From NCBI GenBank assembly GCA_036768485.1, contig JAVLUZ010000157.1, forward strand, positions 9,785,358-9,849,357: DNA of 64,000 nt, read 5' to 3'. Below, piece after piece: positions 10,470 through 20,490 of the stretch. Source of the stretch: Mermis nigrescens (Eukaryota > Nematoda > Enoplea > Mermithida > Mermithidae). Numbering within the stretch: position 1 is the first letter of the stretch; every line of letters begins with the position of its first letter. The notes beneath the pieces were generated by a model, which searched no databases, was not told the DNA's origin, and was given only the letters and a program-made list of their open reading frames with translations. The position numbers were made by a program, and so were the translations under genes.

Positions 10470-10718
10470 CATACGTGGGCAGCAAGAAAATTCTCGGGAG
10501 GGGTGCATGATTTTTCAAAGGTCAAAAAAATTGCCTTAAAAACGGTGATATGGCGAAAAAACACCATTTTTCGACGTTTCTCATCGAGCACTATCCATTG
10601 GCATCAAAAAAATTGTGAAAAAAACAAAAATTTGAAATTGAATTCTGGGGGTATTTTGGTTTCTCGGGGGGGGGGTGCATACCCCCTCTCCAACCCCCAT
10701 CTCCCACGCCCAGATGTG
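10470..10718 (+). mobile_element. MITE, family A
   Basis: It starts CATACGTGGGCAGCA and ends CACGCCCAGATGTG. Flanks TCCACCAG and GTCACCAG agree at 6 of 8. The core and G-run box are complete. Confidence 0.85.
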
Positions 10719-10780
10719 GTCACCAGGGTTGACAAAAATCCAAAATCAAAACTTTAAATTTAGGTTTTTGATACTTACAC

Positions 10781-10960
10781 TAAAGGCCCTGTTATACATA
10801 CTTCCCGCCGCGCCGCGTTGACAAAATGTGCTGCTATACTTCCAAACGCGGTGCGCGGCGCGGAAGTATAGCAGCACATCGCCACGCGGCGCCGCGTGGC
10901 AGATAAATTGCAGTTTGAACACTGTTCAAACTTTTGCCACGCGGTGGGACGCGGCGGCCT
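10781..10960. repeat. GC-rich inverted-repeat terminus, left
   Basis: It begins TAAAGGCCCTGTTATAC and continues into CGCCGCG/CACGCGG clusters with internal foldbacks around AAGTATAGCAGCACA. The same module in inverted orientation lies at about 36300-36480, ending GTATAGCAGGGCATTAA. The pairing suggests the two halves were the ends of one element split by later insertions. Confidence 0.6.
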
Positions 10961-11627
10961 ATATTTATCATGTATTTATGAGGGAAAGCTTGATTTTAGC
11001 ATTTTTTATGATGTACCTACTGATGTTTACGCATACGTGAAAGCGTGAAAATTGAATATATAATCCATTTTTAAGATGTCTGTGTGCGAAAATGTGTGTC
11101 TCTATGCCTTTCAAAACTTGTTTTCATGATGCTGAAACCATAGGCGTAGCCAGGGGGCATTGGGGCACATGCCTCCCCCCGAAAATTTTTCAGAAATATT
11201 GTTGATTTTTCTGTTGCAATAATATGTGTACAGAAGACTGAGTTCAAAAAGGCAAAAACGTCAAAATTTTCCGGTGCTTCGGGCCGAGTCATTATTAATT
11301 ATTGTTATATAGATCTAGTGAATTAAAATGCTTGAATCAGTTGAAATACTCCAGCACTTTACATCACTTTAGTAATTTAATGCACTATTTGTTCGTTGAT
11401 TGAAACTTCGCATGCTTGTTGAGCATAATAATAGTAAAAATACAAAAATGATTAAGTACCTACCAGTTTGTCTATTCTCTGCTTTGTTTGTCTTTTGTGT
11501 ACCAGTTTGTCTATTCTTTGATTTGTTTGTCTTTTTTTACAAGGACACATAATCCTATTTTAAATGAAAGGAATGGCCAAATTTTCTTATGTTTACGCGC
11601 ATTTCCTGTTTTCTGAACTGCATCTTG

Positions 11628-13720
11628 TTAATCTTAGGTAGCGCGTTAGCGCTGTACCTATAATATACTTGGGTACCCCCAACACCTGTGCACCCCCCTA
11701 CAGCTATAACGGGACACTTCTGGAAGGTGCGGTTTTTTTAAAAGAAAGATAATAAAAAAATTCGCTGCCCGTGTTTATTTGTTTTTCTTGAAACTCAAAA
11801 TTGACTGTGTAAAGAAGGTGTAAAGTTTTTGTGTAACGTTATAACATAGGACAAATTTTGGGACCTTTTTACTGCGGCATGTGGACAACTGAGTATTGAT
11901 GACTCGAAGGATTGAACAGGATAGGATAATAGAGGGATGAATTCTTCAGATGATATTTTTTTTTGTTTTTTGAAATTCGCATTAGTTATCGAATGGCAGT
12001 GTAAAGAGTGCGAAAATCTGGGGGTGAAAAAGCACTTTTTGGTCGAGTTTTCAACCTGCCTATGTCCGATACTAACTCCGGTTATGAGTTTTTTAAAATG
12101 TTTTCCGACAGAAATGTAGAGCGGATCATAGGGCTAATTCTGCATATAAGCAAAGTCTTCTATGCTCTATGGTGAGTTAGATCCTGGGGTTTAAAGTTTA
12201 CACTCTGGTGGATGGTGTAAAAAAACGGATTTTAACTAAGATTTCTCTGCCAAATTTTTCCGCTTATGAGTCAGTGTAAATCGAAGACAGCACTAATAAA
12301 GTGCCTCTCAGGGGCTAAACATCGCAGCAAACCGCATTTAAAAAACGCAATATTGAGTTATTTATGGGGGTGTAAAGTTCGAAATCAGAGGTAAAAAATG
12401 GGCGAAAAAACACGTTTTTTACGAAGTTTGATTGATAAATCATACCAAATAATTTTTGCAACAGAATTTTGGCACACAGGAATGTACTACGATTTAAAAG
12501 CTACAAATTGTACCAAACCGAATTTCTTTAAACTCAATGGGGAGTTCGGTACGGAATTTTAAAGTTTACAGTGTTCTAAATGATGGAAAATACGTTTTTG
12601 TTGCGTTTTTTGTTCGCCACTTTCTCCGTCCAGAAGTCGGGATAAGTCTAATAGAATAAAAATAAAGTGCTTTATATCGGATGCATGTCAAAGCAAATTG
12701 TCTATACATTAATATTTAGCGAGTGTAAAGTCAAAAATTTGGAGTTAAAAATGCGTTTCTGTCTAGTTTTTCTGCCTGCTTCTCCGGTTACGAGTCAGGG
12801 ACACGTTTAACAAGTCTAGAAATGGACCAGGAACCAAATTTGATATGCCAGTCTGGCACATATGTTTACACTCTACGGTGTTTTAAAGTAGTTTACACCA
12901 ATTGTTAGTTTGCCCATAGAACATTATGTAGACTTAATTTTTTCATAAATATTAATCGTAATATCGGAACAATATCAAAATTACGAATCTGACTAAAATC
13001 TTCTTTACACTAGGTGTTTACATGAAGTTTACACTACATATGTATTTATCTTCGTTTTTGAGCATTCCAGAAACCTAATTTTTTCCTGGAGTCTAGAAGT
13101 TTTCAAAGGATCAAATGTGAGACGTCACGTAGGTGCGTTTGTTTACATCCAACAGTGATGTAATGTAGTTTACACTCATTGTTTATATGTCCTCAGACCA
13201 TTGTAGAGACATAATTTTTTCATGAATGTTGATCATAATATCCGAGTAACTTTTTACACTGCATGTTAGCTAGCCTTTGTTCTAGAGCATTGCAAAAACC
13301 GAAATTTTTTCCTGATATAAAAATTTACAGGGAATAAAATATATACGTCAGTTGGGCGCGCTTGCTTACACTCAGCAGTATTGCAAAGTGGTTTAAACCT
13401 AATGTTTATTGTCTTTAAAACATTATGGACTAATTTTTAAATAAATGTTGAAAGTAATATGGGAGCAATATCAAAATTACGAATCCGACTAAAATATTCT
13501 TTACGCTATGTGTTTGTGTAAAGTTTACATTACGTGTTAACCTTAATTCGATAGACTTGCAGAGACTTTGTAACTGAAGTCAAGAAATTTTCAAGGATTC
13601 ATATGTGAGACATCAATTAAGTGAGTTTGTTTACCCTCAAAAGTAATCTGAAGTGATTTAAAAATTATGTTCAAGTGTCCTTAGATCATTGAACAGATGT
13701 AATTTTGTCTTAAATGGGTT
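11628..13720 (+). repeat. Left arm of the giant inverted repeat, with internal tandem units
   Basis: The outer 1.2 kb is a unique sequence rich in GTGTAAAG. The inner part, about 12.8-13.6 kb, is a degenerate tandem array of roughly 240-bp units. Each unit carries GTTTACACT, a GTTTACA..CA box, TCATAATATC/CGTAATAT and ACTAAAATATTCTTTAC. The reverse complement is at about 32.93-35.27 kb. Confidence 0.8.
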
Positions 13721-13884
13721 GCATTAAAGTTAAATCTTTCTTAGCCGTGTTTATAATATGTTTCACAAAATCTTGCACATGGAGAGCTATCGTTTAATTG
13801 ATGTAAATTGCCTGCAAAAGTGGTTTAAAATGAACCAGCAATCACACTACTGTGCACAGAAATCGACAAAGATATGCAGCTTTA

Positions 13885-14040
13885 TTCTAATTTACCAACA
13901 TCCCGCCTTTTCCATTTTCTTAAAGTTTAAAATCTTTTATAAGTCTCTTAATAATTTAATGGTAGGTTTTAACTTTAAGTTTCTTTTGTTTTACAACTCT
14001 CGCTTAGCAAGCTCATTTTTCAAAACTTTTTCATAGTGAT
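13885..14040 (+). mobile_element. Penelope-like 3' end fragment
   Basis: This stretch (TTTCTTAAAG..AAAATCTTTTATAAG, TTTAATGGTAGGTTT, ACTCTCGCTTAGCAAGCTC) matches the 3' non-coding tail of the Penelope-like insertion at 17605-17730. It is a short, 5'-truncated copy. Confidence 0.7.
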
Positions 14041-14153
14041 CAGATTAGTCGCGTTTAGTTTGGAATTGGTGGACGGTCGTCATTTTATTACTCGGCTTAA
14101 ATAAACCAAGTGACTATCTTTTTGATTATTTTCTTTATCGCAAATTCAAACAA

Positions 14154-14280
14154 CCAATTTTCAATTTGAAAATTGACCCAATTTTCAATTTGAAAATTGA
14201 CCCAATTTTCAATTTGAAAATTGACCCAATTTTTCAATTTGAAAATTGATCCAATTTTCAATTTGAAAATTGAAAATTGG
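14154..14280. repeat. Tandem array of a self-complementary 24-bp unit
   Basis: Five copies of CCAATTTTCAATTTGAAAATTGA with small changes lie in tandem. Each unit is itself a palindrome (CAATTTTCAAAT / ATTTGAAAATTG), so the array can fold into several alternative hairpins. Confidence 0.9.
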
Positions 14281-14594
14281 GTGTTTTCAATTTCAAAAGT
14301 CACAACACATTGTGCTTGTGTATTGATTGAGTGAGGATTTGCAATGTGAATTCGTTGGTTAAATATTTGTGCTTGATTATAAGTTAACTGCACATTAAGA
14401 AGAAATAACTTAATGGAGTTTTAATTTGAAAATGGATGGTGTCGTCAATAAGGTTGTCTTGTTTAAAAAGGATAATGCTGATGTTAAGAACAATATTGTT
14501 TTCCGCGTTCTTGGACTGTTGTCATTATTGTGGCATATTACTGATTGTGTTTACTGACTGATGTACTGAAATCACGCTAATTAAAAGTAGTGTA
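14281..14594. other. Unassigned interior sequence of the TTAA-bounded element
   Basis: I see nothing coding or structured in this stretch between the palindromic array and the next MITE. Confidence 0.5.
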
Positions 14595-15360
14595 CTAGCA
14601 AAGAAAAATGCTCCGATAGAACAAAAAAGATGAATATACTTGGAATTGTGGATTATTATGGATGTAAAAGGAGGGGACTAGGAAAAATCTATCTAAAGTC
14701 GGAAAATCTGCTAAAAATCACACTTTCTCTAAGCAACGCAAAAAAATCGATGTATATTCTGCGGCCTCTAAAAAAGTGTCTTTTTTAAATAATGTTCGAA
14801 GTTTCAGATAAGAGTGTATAAACGTAATCTATCAAGGTTACTTTTTTAAATTGCTGGCACCTGATTGATAGAAAACTAAGAGGTATTGTATTTAAAGTTG
14901 TTTTATTCTGTTATGAGCATTATAGCAAGCAAAGCAGGAGCCGATTGATTAGTGCACACAATCGTTTCGGGCATGCTAGTGTATCTACATTTAGTCTGTT
15001 TCAAGTCAACTTACGCGTTTCCTACTGTTTTAAACCAACCATGTCTTCAATTGTCTTCGATGTTTGCTATTTCATTCAATTGGCTTGGAAGACTGTTAGT
15101 TTACTTAATATCATTTCCCATAGCTACTGCATAGCTAAGGTGCTGCTGTTTCAATCATTGTTATGGTTGAATATTTATTTTAATCTGTTGGCCGCAGAAT
15201 ATACATCGATTTTTTGCGTTGCTTAGAGAAAGTGTGATTTTTAGCAGATTTTCCGACTTTATGTAGATTTTTCCTAGTCCCCTCCTTTTACATCCATAAT
15301 AATCCACAATTCCAAGTATATTCATCTTTTTTGTTCCATCGGAGCATTTTTCTTTGCTAG
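14595..15360. mobile_element. Foldback MITE, family D (CTAGCAAAG ends, TA flanks)
   Basis: The left end CTAGCAAAGAAAAATGC and the right end GCATTTTTCTTTGCTAG are perfect inverted repeats, and the arms remain complementary for about 170 bp. TA dinucleotides flank both sides (14593-14594, 15361-15362), fitting a Tc1/mariner-like target. A related copy is at 31889-32740. Open frames inside the loop look fortuitous. Gypsy element 1 begins 3 bp after its right end. Confidence 0.8.
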
Positions 15361-16285
15361 TAATGTAAATACATGAGTGCCCTATGTATACGGGATCAAC
15401 ATAGGACACGGATGTATTTGCCTTCGAGAGTTACTTACGTACGTAGGTACTTAAGTCTACGCTTAGCGCTGGTCCAGATCGCGCAGCCTGGGATCGCTTT
15501 CGATCTTTGGACCCTTACAGACCCTACGGCTTCGATCCCCTCAGCCCTAATATTGCTGGCTGCTTCTGGTCGGGTGATCTCAGCAGCTACGCCCTAGGAC
15601 CTAAGGCTACTTACCTAGTCTCGAATTTGCCGCGGAGGTCAGTTGACCTATCTCAAAGCTCAAGTTGAATATTTAACTTCTTTTCAAGGTTCGATTCTAA
15701 CATAAATGTTTTTGGTTCCTAATACGTGTAGCACAATAAACTTTGGAAACAACAACATTGAGCTCTACACTGATCAATCATCCCTAAGATTAAATAATAT
15801 TTTTGATTAATTTTAGGTTTGAGGAAAGAATTAAGACTTTCAAATAAAAATAGCAATCATACGGAAATTACCTATCCTTCCACTCTGATGAGCTGAAATC
15901 CTCGACATGGGCAATTACCGACCTCGGTATATCCAAAGACTCCTGGGTAGGTTTTTCTCTAATTTATTTCGAACGAAGAATCCACGGCCTGTAGCCGGAC
16001 AACCAAATAAAGCAAAAGAAAAACGAAAACGTACGGACTATACACACGTACGGGTGGCCAACAAGACTGCCAACAACACTAACTACATTGGCCTCAAGAG
16101 ACCATTACAGTGAAATAAACAAAGATCAAATTAACGTAATACTGATCATGAAGGAATAGTTTTGAAAAATGAGCTTGCTAAGCGAGAGTTGTAAACTAAG
16201 AGGAACTTAAAGTTTAAACCTACCATTAAATTATAAAGATAATAATGAAAGATTTAAAGCTTTAAGAAAAGAAAAATGTGGTAAA

Positions 16286-16690
16286 TCAAAACAAATTTAA
16301 AGGATATGATGAAACATTATTGTTGAGAATAGGACGATCACATGCTATATATAATGACTCCTTGATTAAAAGATCAAAAGAGTTGGATGCTAGACTGATA
16401 ACCTTTAAGCAATCTGATGTAATTGGATGATTGCTATTTGAGATATGTTTGTGAATAGCAGATAAACTATCACCCTGAATTGGCTTTCCTGTAGCAAATG
16501 AGATGCCAGTATGCTCTGCCATTCCACTCCCAAAATGTCGGCGAGTTTCACCGATGTAACTAGCCATACAGCTAGAACACGTATACTTATATACTAAATT
16601 TGAGAGTAGCTTAGCAGGTACAGCATCCTGGTTCTTGAAAAACCGGCTGATACACATAACAGGTTTGTAAACAAACCTTACTCTAATCTG
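16286..16690 (-). pseudogene. Penelope-like GIY-YIG endonuclease fragment, left arm
   Basis: The fragment encodes the C-terminal nuclease of a Penelope-like retroelement. Visible are IRVRFVYKPV, CxxC in YTCSSCMASYIGE, the YIG of the GIY-YIG core, TRRHFGSGMAEH with the catalytic-type Arg/His/Glu surroundings, a second half with LLIKES and DRPILNN, and a stop after NLF. The nuclease nicks target DNA during retrotransposition. The frame is open here but its 5' continuation is cut by a MITE at 16712, and the RT half is missing, so it cannot act alone. Confidence 0.85.
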
Positions 16691-16711
16691 AGGGTAAAAT
16701 GCAGATATAAC

Positions 16712-16990
16712 CATAGGTGGGCAGCACCGAAATTCTGGGGGGGGGTGAAAAAATTTCTGGGGGGGGGGTGAAAAATTTTTAAAGGTCAAAAAATGGTCTT
16801 AAAAGTGGTCGTATGTCAAAAAACACCATTTTTCGACGTTTCTCATCAAGCTCTATCCAATGGCATCAAAAAATTGCTGAAAAAGCAAAAAAAAAATTTT
16901 TCTGGGGGGGGGGGGTATTTTGATTTCTGGGGGGGTATTTCAACTTCTGGGGGGTGTATACCCCCCAAACCCCCCCCACGCCCATGTGTG
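16712..16990 (+). mobile_element. MITE, family A, inside the Penelope-like arm
   Basis: It starts CATAGGTGGGCAGCACC and ends CGCCCATGTGTG. The exact 8-mer GATATAAC flanks it (16704-16711, 16991-16998). The right-hand Penelope arm has a single uninterrupted GATATAAC equivalent (GTTATATC at 17180-17187), so the empty site is preserved next door. It carries four G-runs of 6-13. Confidence 0.95.
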
Positions 16991-17129
16991 GATATAACCT
17001 TTAGAATTCTGCTGCGTACATTGTAGCCATGCACACCAGTGTAAGGCAAAACAAGAGAATAGCATAGTTTATCACACACAAATTTTATGTCAAATTTGGG
17101 TGTGATAAACTATGCTATTCTCTTTGTTT

Positions 17130-17605
17130 TGCCTTACACTGGTGTGCATGGCTACAATGTACGCAGCAGAATTCTAAAGGTTATATCTGCATTTTACCCT
17201 CAGATTAGAGTAAGGTTTGTTTACAAACCTGTTATGTGTATCAGCCGGTTTTTCAAGAACAAGGATGCTGTACCTGCTAAGCTACTCTCAAATTTAGTAT
17301 ATAAGTATACGTGTTCTAGCTGTATGGCTAGTTACATCGGTGAAACTCGCCGACATTTTGGGAGTAGAATGGCAGAGCATACTGGCATCTCATTTGCTAC
17401 AGGAAAGCCAATTCAGGGTGATAGTTTATCTGCTATTCACAAACATATCTGAAATAGCAATCATCCAATTACATCAGATTGCTTCAAGGTTATCAGTCGA
17501 GCATCCAACTCTTTTGATCTTTTAATCAAGGAGTCATTATACATAGCATGTGATCGTCCTATTCTCAACAATAATGTTTCATCATATCCTTTAAATTTGT
17601 TTTAA
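17130..17605 (+). pseudogene. Penelope-like GIY-YIG endonuclease fragment, right arm
   Basis: This is the mirror copy of the left arm with the same YTCSSCMASYIGETRRHF core and the same C-terminus ending NLF. It is broken by an in-frame TGA at 17451-17453, where the left arm reads Ser. A few other substitutions (for example SRMAEH against SGMAEH) separate the arms. There is no RT domain upstream; the frame begins near the palindrome centre. Confidence 0.85.
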
Positions 17606-18001
17606 TTTACCACATTTTTCTTTTTCTTAAAGCTTAAAATCTTTTATTATTATCTTTATAATTTAATGGTAGGTTTAAACTTTAAGTTCCTCTTAGTTTA
17701 CAACTCTCGCTTAGCAAGCTCATTTTTCATAACGTAATACTGATACACTTTTATCTCAGATCGAATATTCTCGATTACTACAAGCGGTATGCATTAAACA
17801 ATTACTATTATCATACACTTGACTCTATGTTACCGGACAAGTATCTTATTGTTTTTTATTATTGAAAATTGGGGAAAAGTGGGAAGACCGAAGGCATAGC
17901 CCACAGTACAATATCGTAGATAGCTACTAGTATTGGCTATGTGATGGCTACCGCGAACTGCTAAGGCAAGTTCGCCTATATGTGTAACTCTCGCAGTTAC
18001 A

Positions 18002-18012
18002 CTCCCCCACGT
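18002..18012 (-). promoter_or_regulatory. Polypurine tract of element 1
   Basis: On the minus strand ACGTGGGGGAG directly abuts the 3' LTR start (TGTAACTG). This is the expected plus-strand DNA priming site. Confidence 0.8.
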
Positions 18013-18681
18013 ATGAAAAAAATTAGAAACGAAGTGAAGAATTTTTCGGGGTTAAACCGACGCCAATAGCGTCTGCCACGCTTCTACAACTCGGCACTCC
18101 GGCGTTCGCAAGGCCTCTACTCTGGCGTTCGCAATGCCTCATCCTGAGCGAACGTGAAAAACAAAAAAATAACAAATAGCAATAACAAATAACGGTCAAC
18201 GCATGACCTCGTTCGCACTCAGGAAACTCTCGAGCAACACTCTCAATGGCGCTAGGTATAACTATATTGTTGCCCGAGTAATGATGGGCTCCAGTCTTGG
18301 ACAGCATTGCATAATATTCGATCTCACTGACCAAATTAGCCTCCTTCAGTCCCCGGGTAATGAGAAAAATTTTGAATTGAAAAAGTTTTAAGATTGGGTA
18401 TGAATTAACCCCTTGTCCATTAAAGAGTTAAGATACCATAATAGTAACACCGCTATTTGAGCAAAAATTTAAGACACGGAATGATAAGGTAAAATTATGC
18501 TGAGCAAAATTAAAGACACTGACGAATTAAAACAAGAGGTAACGATAAAACGAAAAATGGCAAATTATGCAAGATAACTGGGAAAAATAAGAGCACCGTC
18601 AAAGATAAATTTACAGCAAGAAAAAATGACAAGAGAAAAATACACAGAAAATAAATGATACATGATGTCCTGGAATCCACA
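18013..18681 (-). other. 3' untranslated region of element 1
   Basis: This lies between the ORF4 tail and the polypurine tract. I see no conserved coding frame, only AT-rich sequence and a short repeat of GGCGTTCGCAA/GGCGTTCGCAATGCC near 18110-18145. Confidence 0.5.
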
Positions 18682-20490
18682 TCAGGACGAAAAACGAAAA
18701 ATGGTGAAAAAGCTGCTGGTCGAATTTGACGCCGTTCGCGGAGTTCCAAAAAAGTTCTGTACATTGAACTTGTGAATTAATATTGATCCTGATAATAGGC
18801 CTTTGAGCCACGCTGGTTTTCCGCGACGTCGTTGACATTGAAAATAATCACGATCCGATTCAGGTTCGCGACGCGTATTCGAACGCTCGCGATACTGGTA
18901 TGGCAATTGCCTACGCCCGTACATATGTTGGCGTAAGCGTTGATGTGGATCAACTGGACGATTGTCGTCCTCAAAGTCATCGTTGTCCTCGTAGTTGTCC
19001 ACGTAACGACGCGGTATAGATTGCGCTGGAGTGAATAATTGCTCCGGAGTAAAACCAAAAGTTTGTTCACGTGAAGTTTTGCGTGGACGCTGTTGTGATT
19101 GCGTAACAGGCCACAGTTTTGGCAATACTGGACCTGGTCAAGGTTGTGGTTGGTAGACCCGGTGGTGATTGATCTTGTTCCAATGTGAACAATACGATTG
19201 ATCCCATTGTTGTTGTTGGCGGGATTGTGACCGGTCCTGATGAGTTCCGCGGTTCAAGTGTGGCAGTCGGCAATATTCATAAGGCTGCTGCTGTCGCGGG
19301 CGCAACAGATGACCAGCATTGGCCTGTGAATATGCCTCGGAACGCTGACGCGATTCTGTAAATTGCTATTGCGGCGGTTGGGTCTGCGGTCGTGTATGTT
19401 GCTGTATATGTGGTTTTACTGGTGCCTGTGATTGTACTTGTGATTGTGAGCGATGATGCATTTGAGCATAATGTTGCCGGTATGATTGTGGTTCTTGCCG
19501 CTTAGATCCTCTTTGGCTTAAACGTGCTCGTAATTTAGCTGTGACTTCAGCTTGAACAAGTCTTCTGACTCGTTGCTTTTCTAAATTCTTTAACCGACGC
19601 AAGGTATGCTCGGATTTTGTATCATAAAATCGATTCAATTTAGCCTTATGTTCATCTTCCGACATATGATGAACTTCTGAGCTTTCAGCAAGAGAACCGG
19701 TGGCGCGTAATTTTGTCGCACGCCTTGGCATCTCTGAAGCCAGATTTTCACAATCGCGTTGTTCAATTGTCATGCGTGCTCTGCGCATTTCGATTTGTGC
19801 CTCCAGAGATAGATCGACTTTGGGCATATCAAGGCTTGCTAAGGATCCACTTGGGTCCTGCAAGGATGCCTGCCGTCTCTCTTTTTGAACTTTCTCTAAC
19901 TCGCCTTGAATTCGGTGTTTAAGGTAAAACACAGATTTTTGGCGACCTCGGAAGTCAAATTGAACCGGAACTTCAAGTGGCGGATTGGTTGCTAACCAAA
20001 TTTGACGAATCATGTTAAGTAAAACGTTTGGACTTTTGATTCGCCTCGTTAACTCCGGGAATCCCGGGAAGGCCTCTCTTGGCAAAGGTGTGTAAGATTT
20101 GCCAAGGAAAACTACGCGCAACATACGACGTAGCTGCTCCACCATGCGCCAGCCTATCGCGGCATTGCCGTAGGCATACGCATAAAAGTGGAACTTTCTG
20201 TCCAAAAATTCCAATAGCACTCTAGCGTGCATGACGTCTATTGTGGAGAAGATTGTCATGAGTTGATACTCCGAATCATATAACGATTGAAACTCTCGGA
20301 AGGTATCAAAAATATCAACCATTTGACGCGTCGATATTAAGACTGGCGCTAATTGATCTGGCGCTGGTGACATTCTGTGCGGTAAAAATTCTGGAAGAAT
20401 CTGGTGCGCAACGCCATCAGTCACCACACTCGGTGCGTCGAGGTGTGGATGGACTACCAGGTACTGTAAAGGAACTTCGTACAGCATCAT
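18682..20490 (-). pseudogene. ORF4 of element 1: novel conserved domain plus basic tail
   Basis: ORF4 starts at the ATG that overlaps the ORF3 stop (ATGA, 20487-20490) and is open to 19366, about 375 codons. The first 210 residues are conserved with element 2: an MxYEVPxQY-like start, MVDIFDTFREF, an aromatic stretch FHFYAYAYG, GWRMVEQLRRMLR, YTPLPREAFPGFPEL and a WLATNPPLEVPVQF end. A Lys/Arg/Glu-rich coiled region and Gln/His/Pro tail follow. Further basic coding sequence in other frames (18682-19273; for example RERSNTRREPESDRDY) suggests frameshifts near 19370 and 19100. I do not recognise the family. Arg/Gln-rich tails suggest nucleic-acid binding; that is inference. Confidence 0.7.

Larger units (their letters stand above)
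16147..17730. mobile_element. Palindromic Penelope-like element (inverted dimer), 5' truncated
   Basis: Exact 14-bp target duplication AACGTAATACTGAT flanks it (16133-16146, 17731-17744). The insert is two copies of one fragment pointing outwards with the centre near 17086. Both arms carry the GIY-YIG endonuclease end of a Penelope-like element and the same 3' tail. The reverse transcriptase is absent. Inverted partial copies and variable-length target duplications are usual for Penelope-like retroelements. The left arm is interrupted by a family-A MITE. Confidence 0.88.
15364..18001 (-). repeat. 3' LTR of element 1, split by a Penelope-like insertion
   Basis: It matches the 30240-31295 LTR base for base over long stretches in two pieces, 15364-16146 and 17731-18001; the gap is the 16147-17730 insertion. 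In element orientation it starts TGTAACTGCGAGAG and ends TGTATTTACA. Small open frames on the plus strand of both LTRs are shared only because the LTRs are copies. Confidence 0.93.

Noticed and set aside
14154..14280. CRISPR array
   Set aside because: The repeats are directly adjacent palindromes with no spacers, in a eukaryotic transposon context.
15907..16113. 68-70-codon plus-strand frames in both LTRs of element 1 (also 30792-31004)
   Set aside because: They are antisense to the element and shared only because the LTRs are copies; no start context or homologous protein is apparent.
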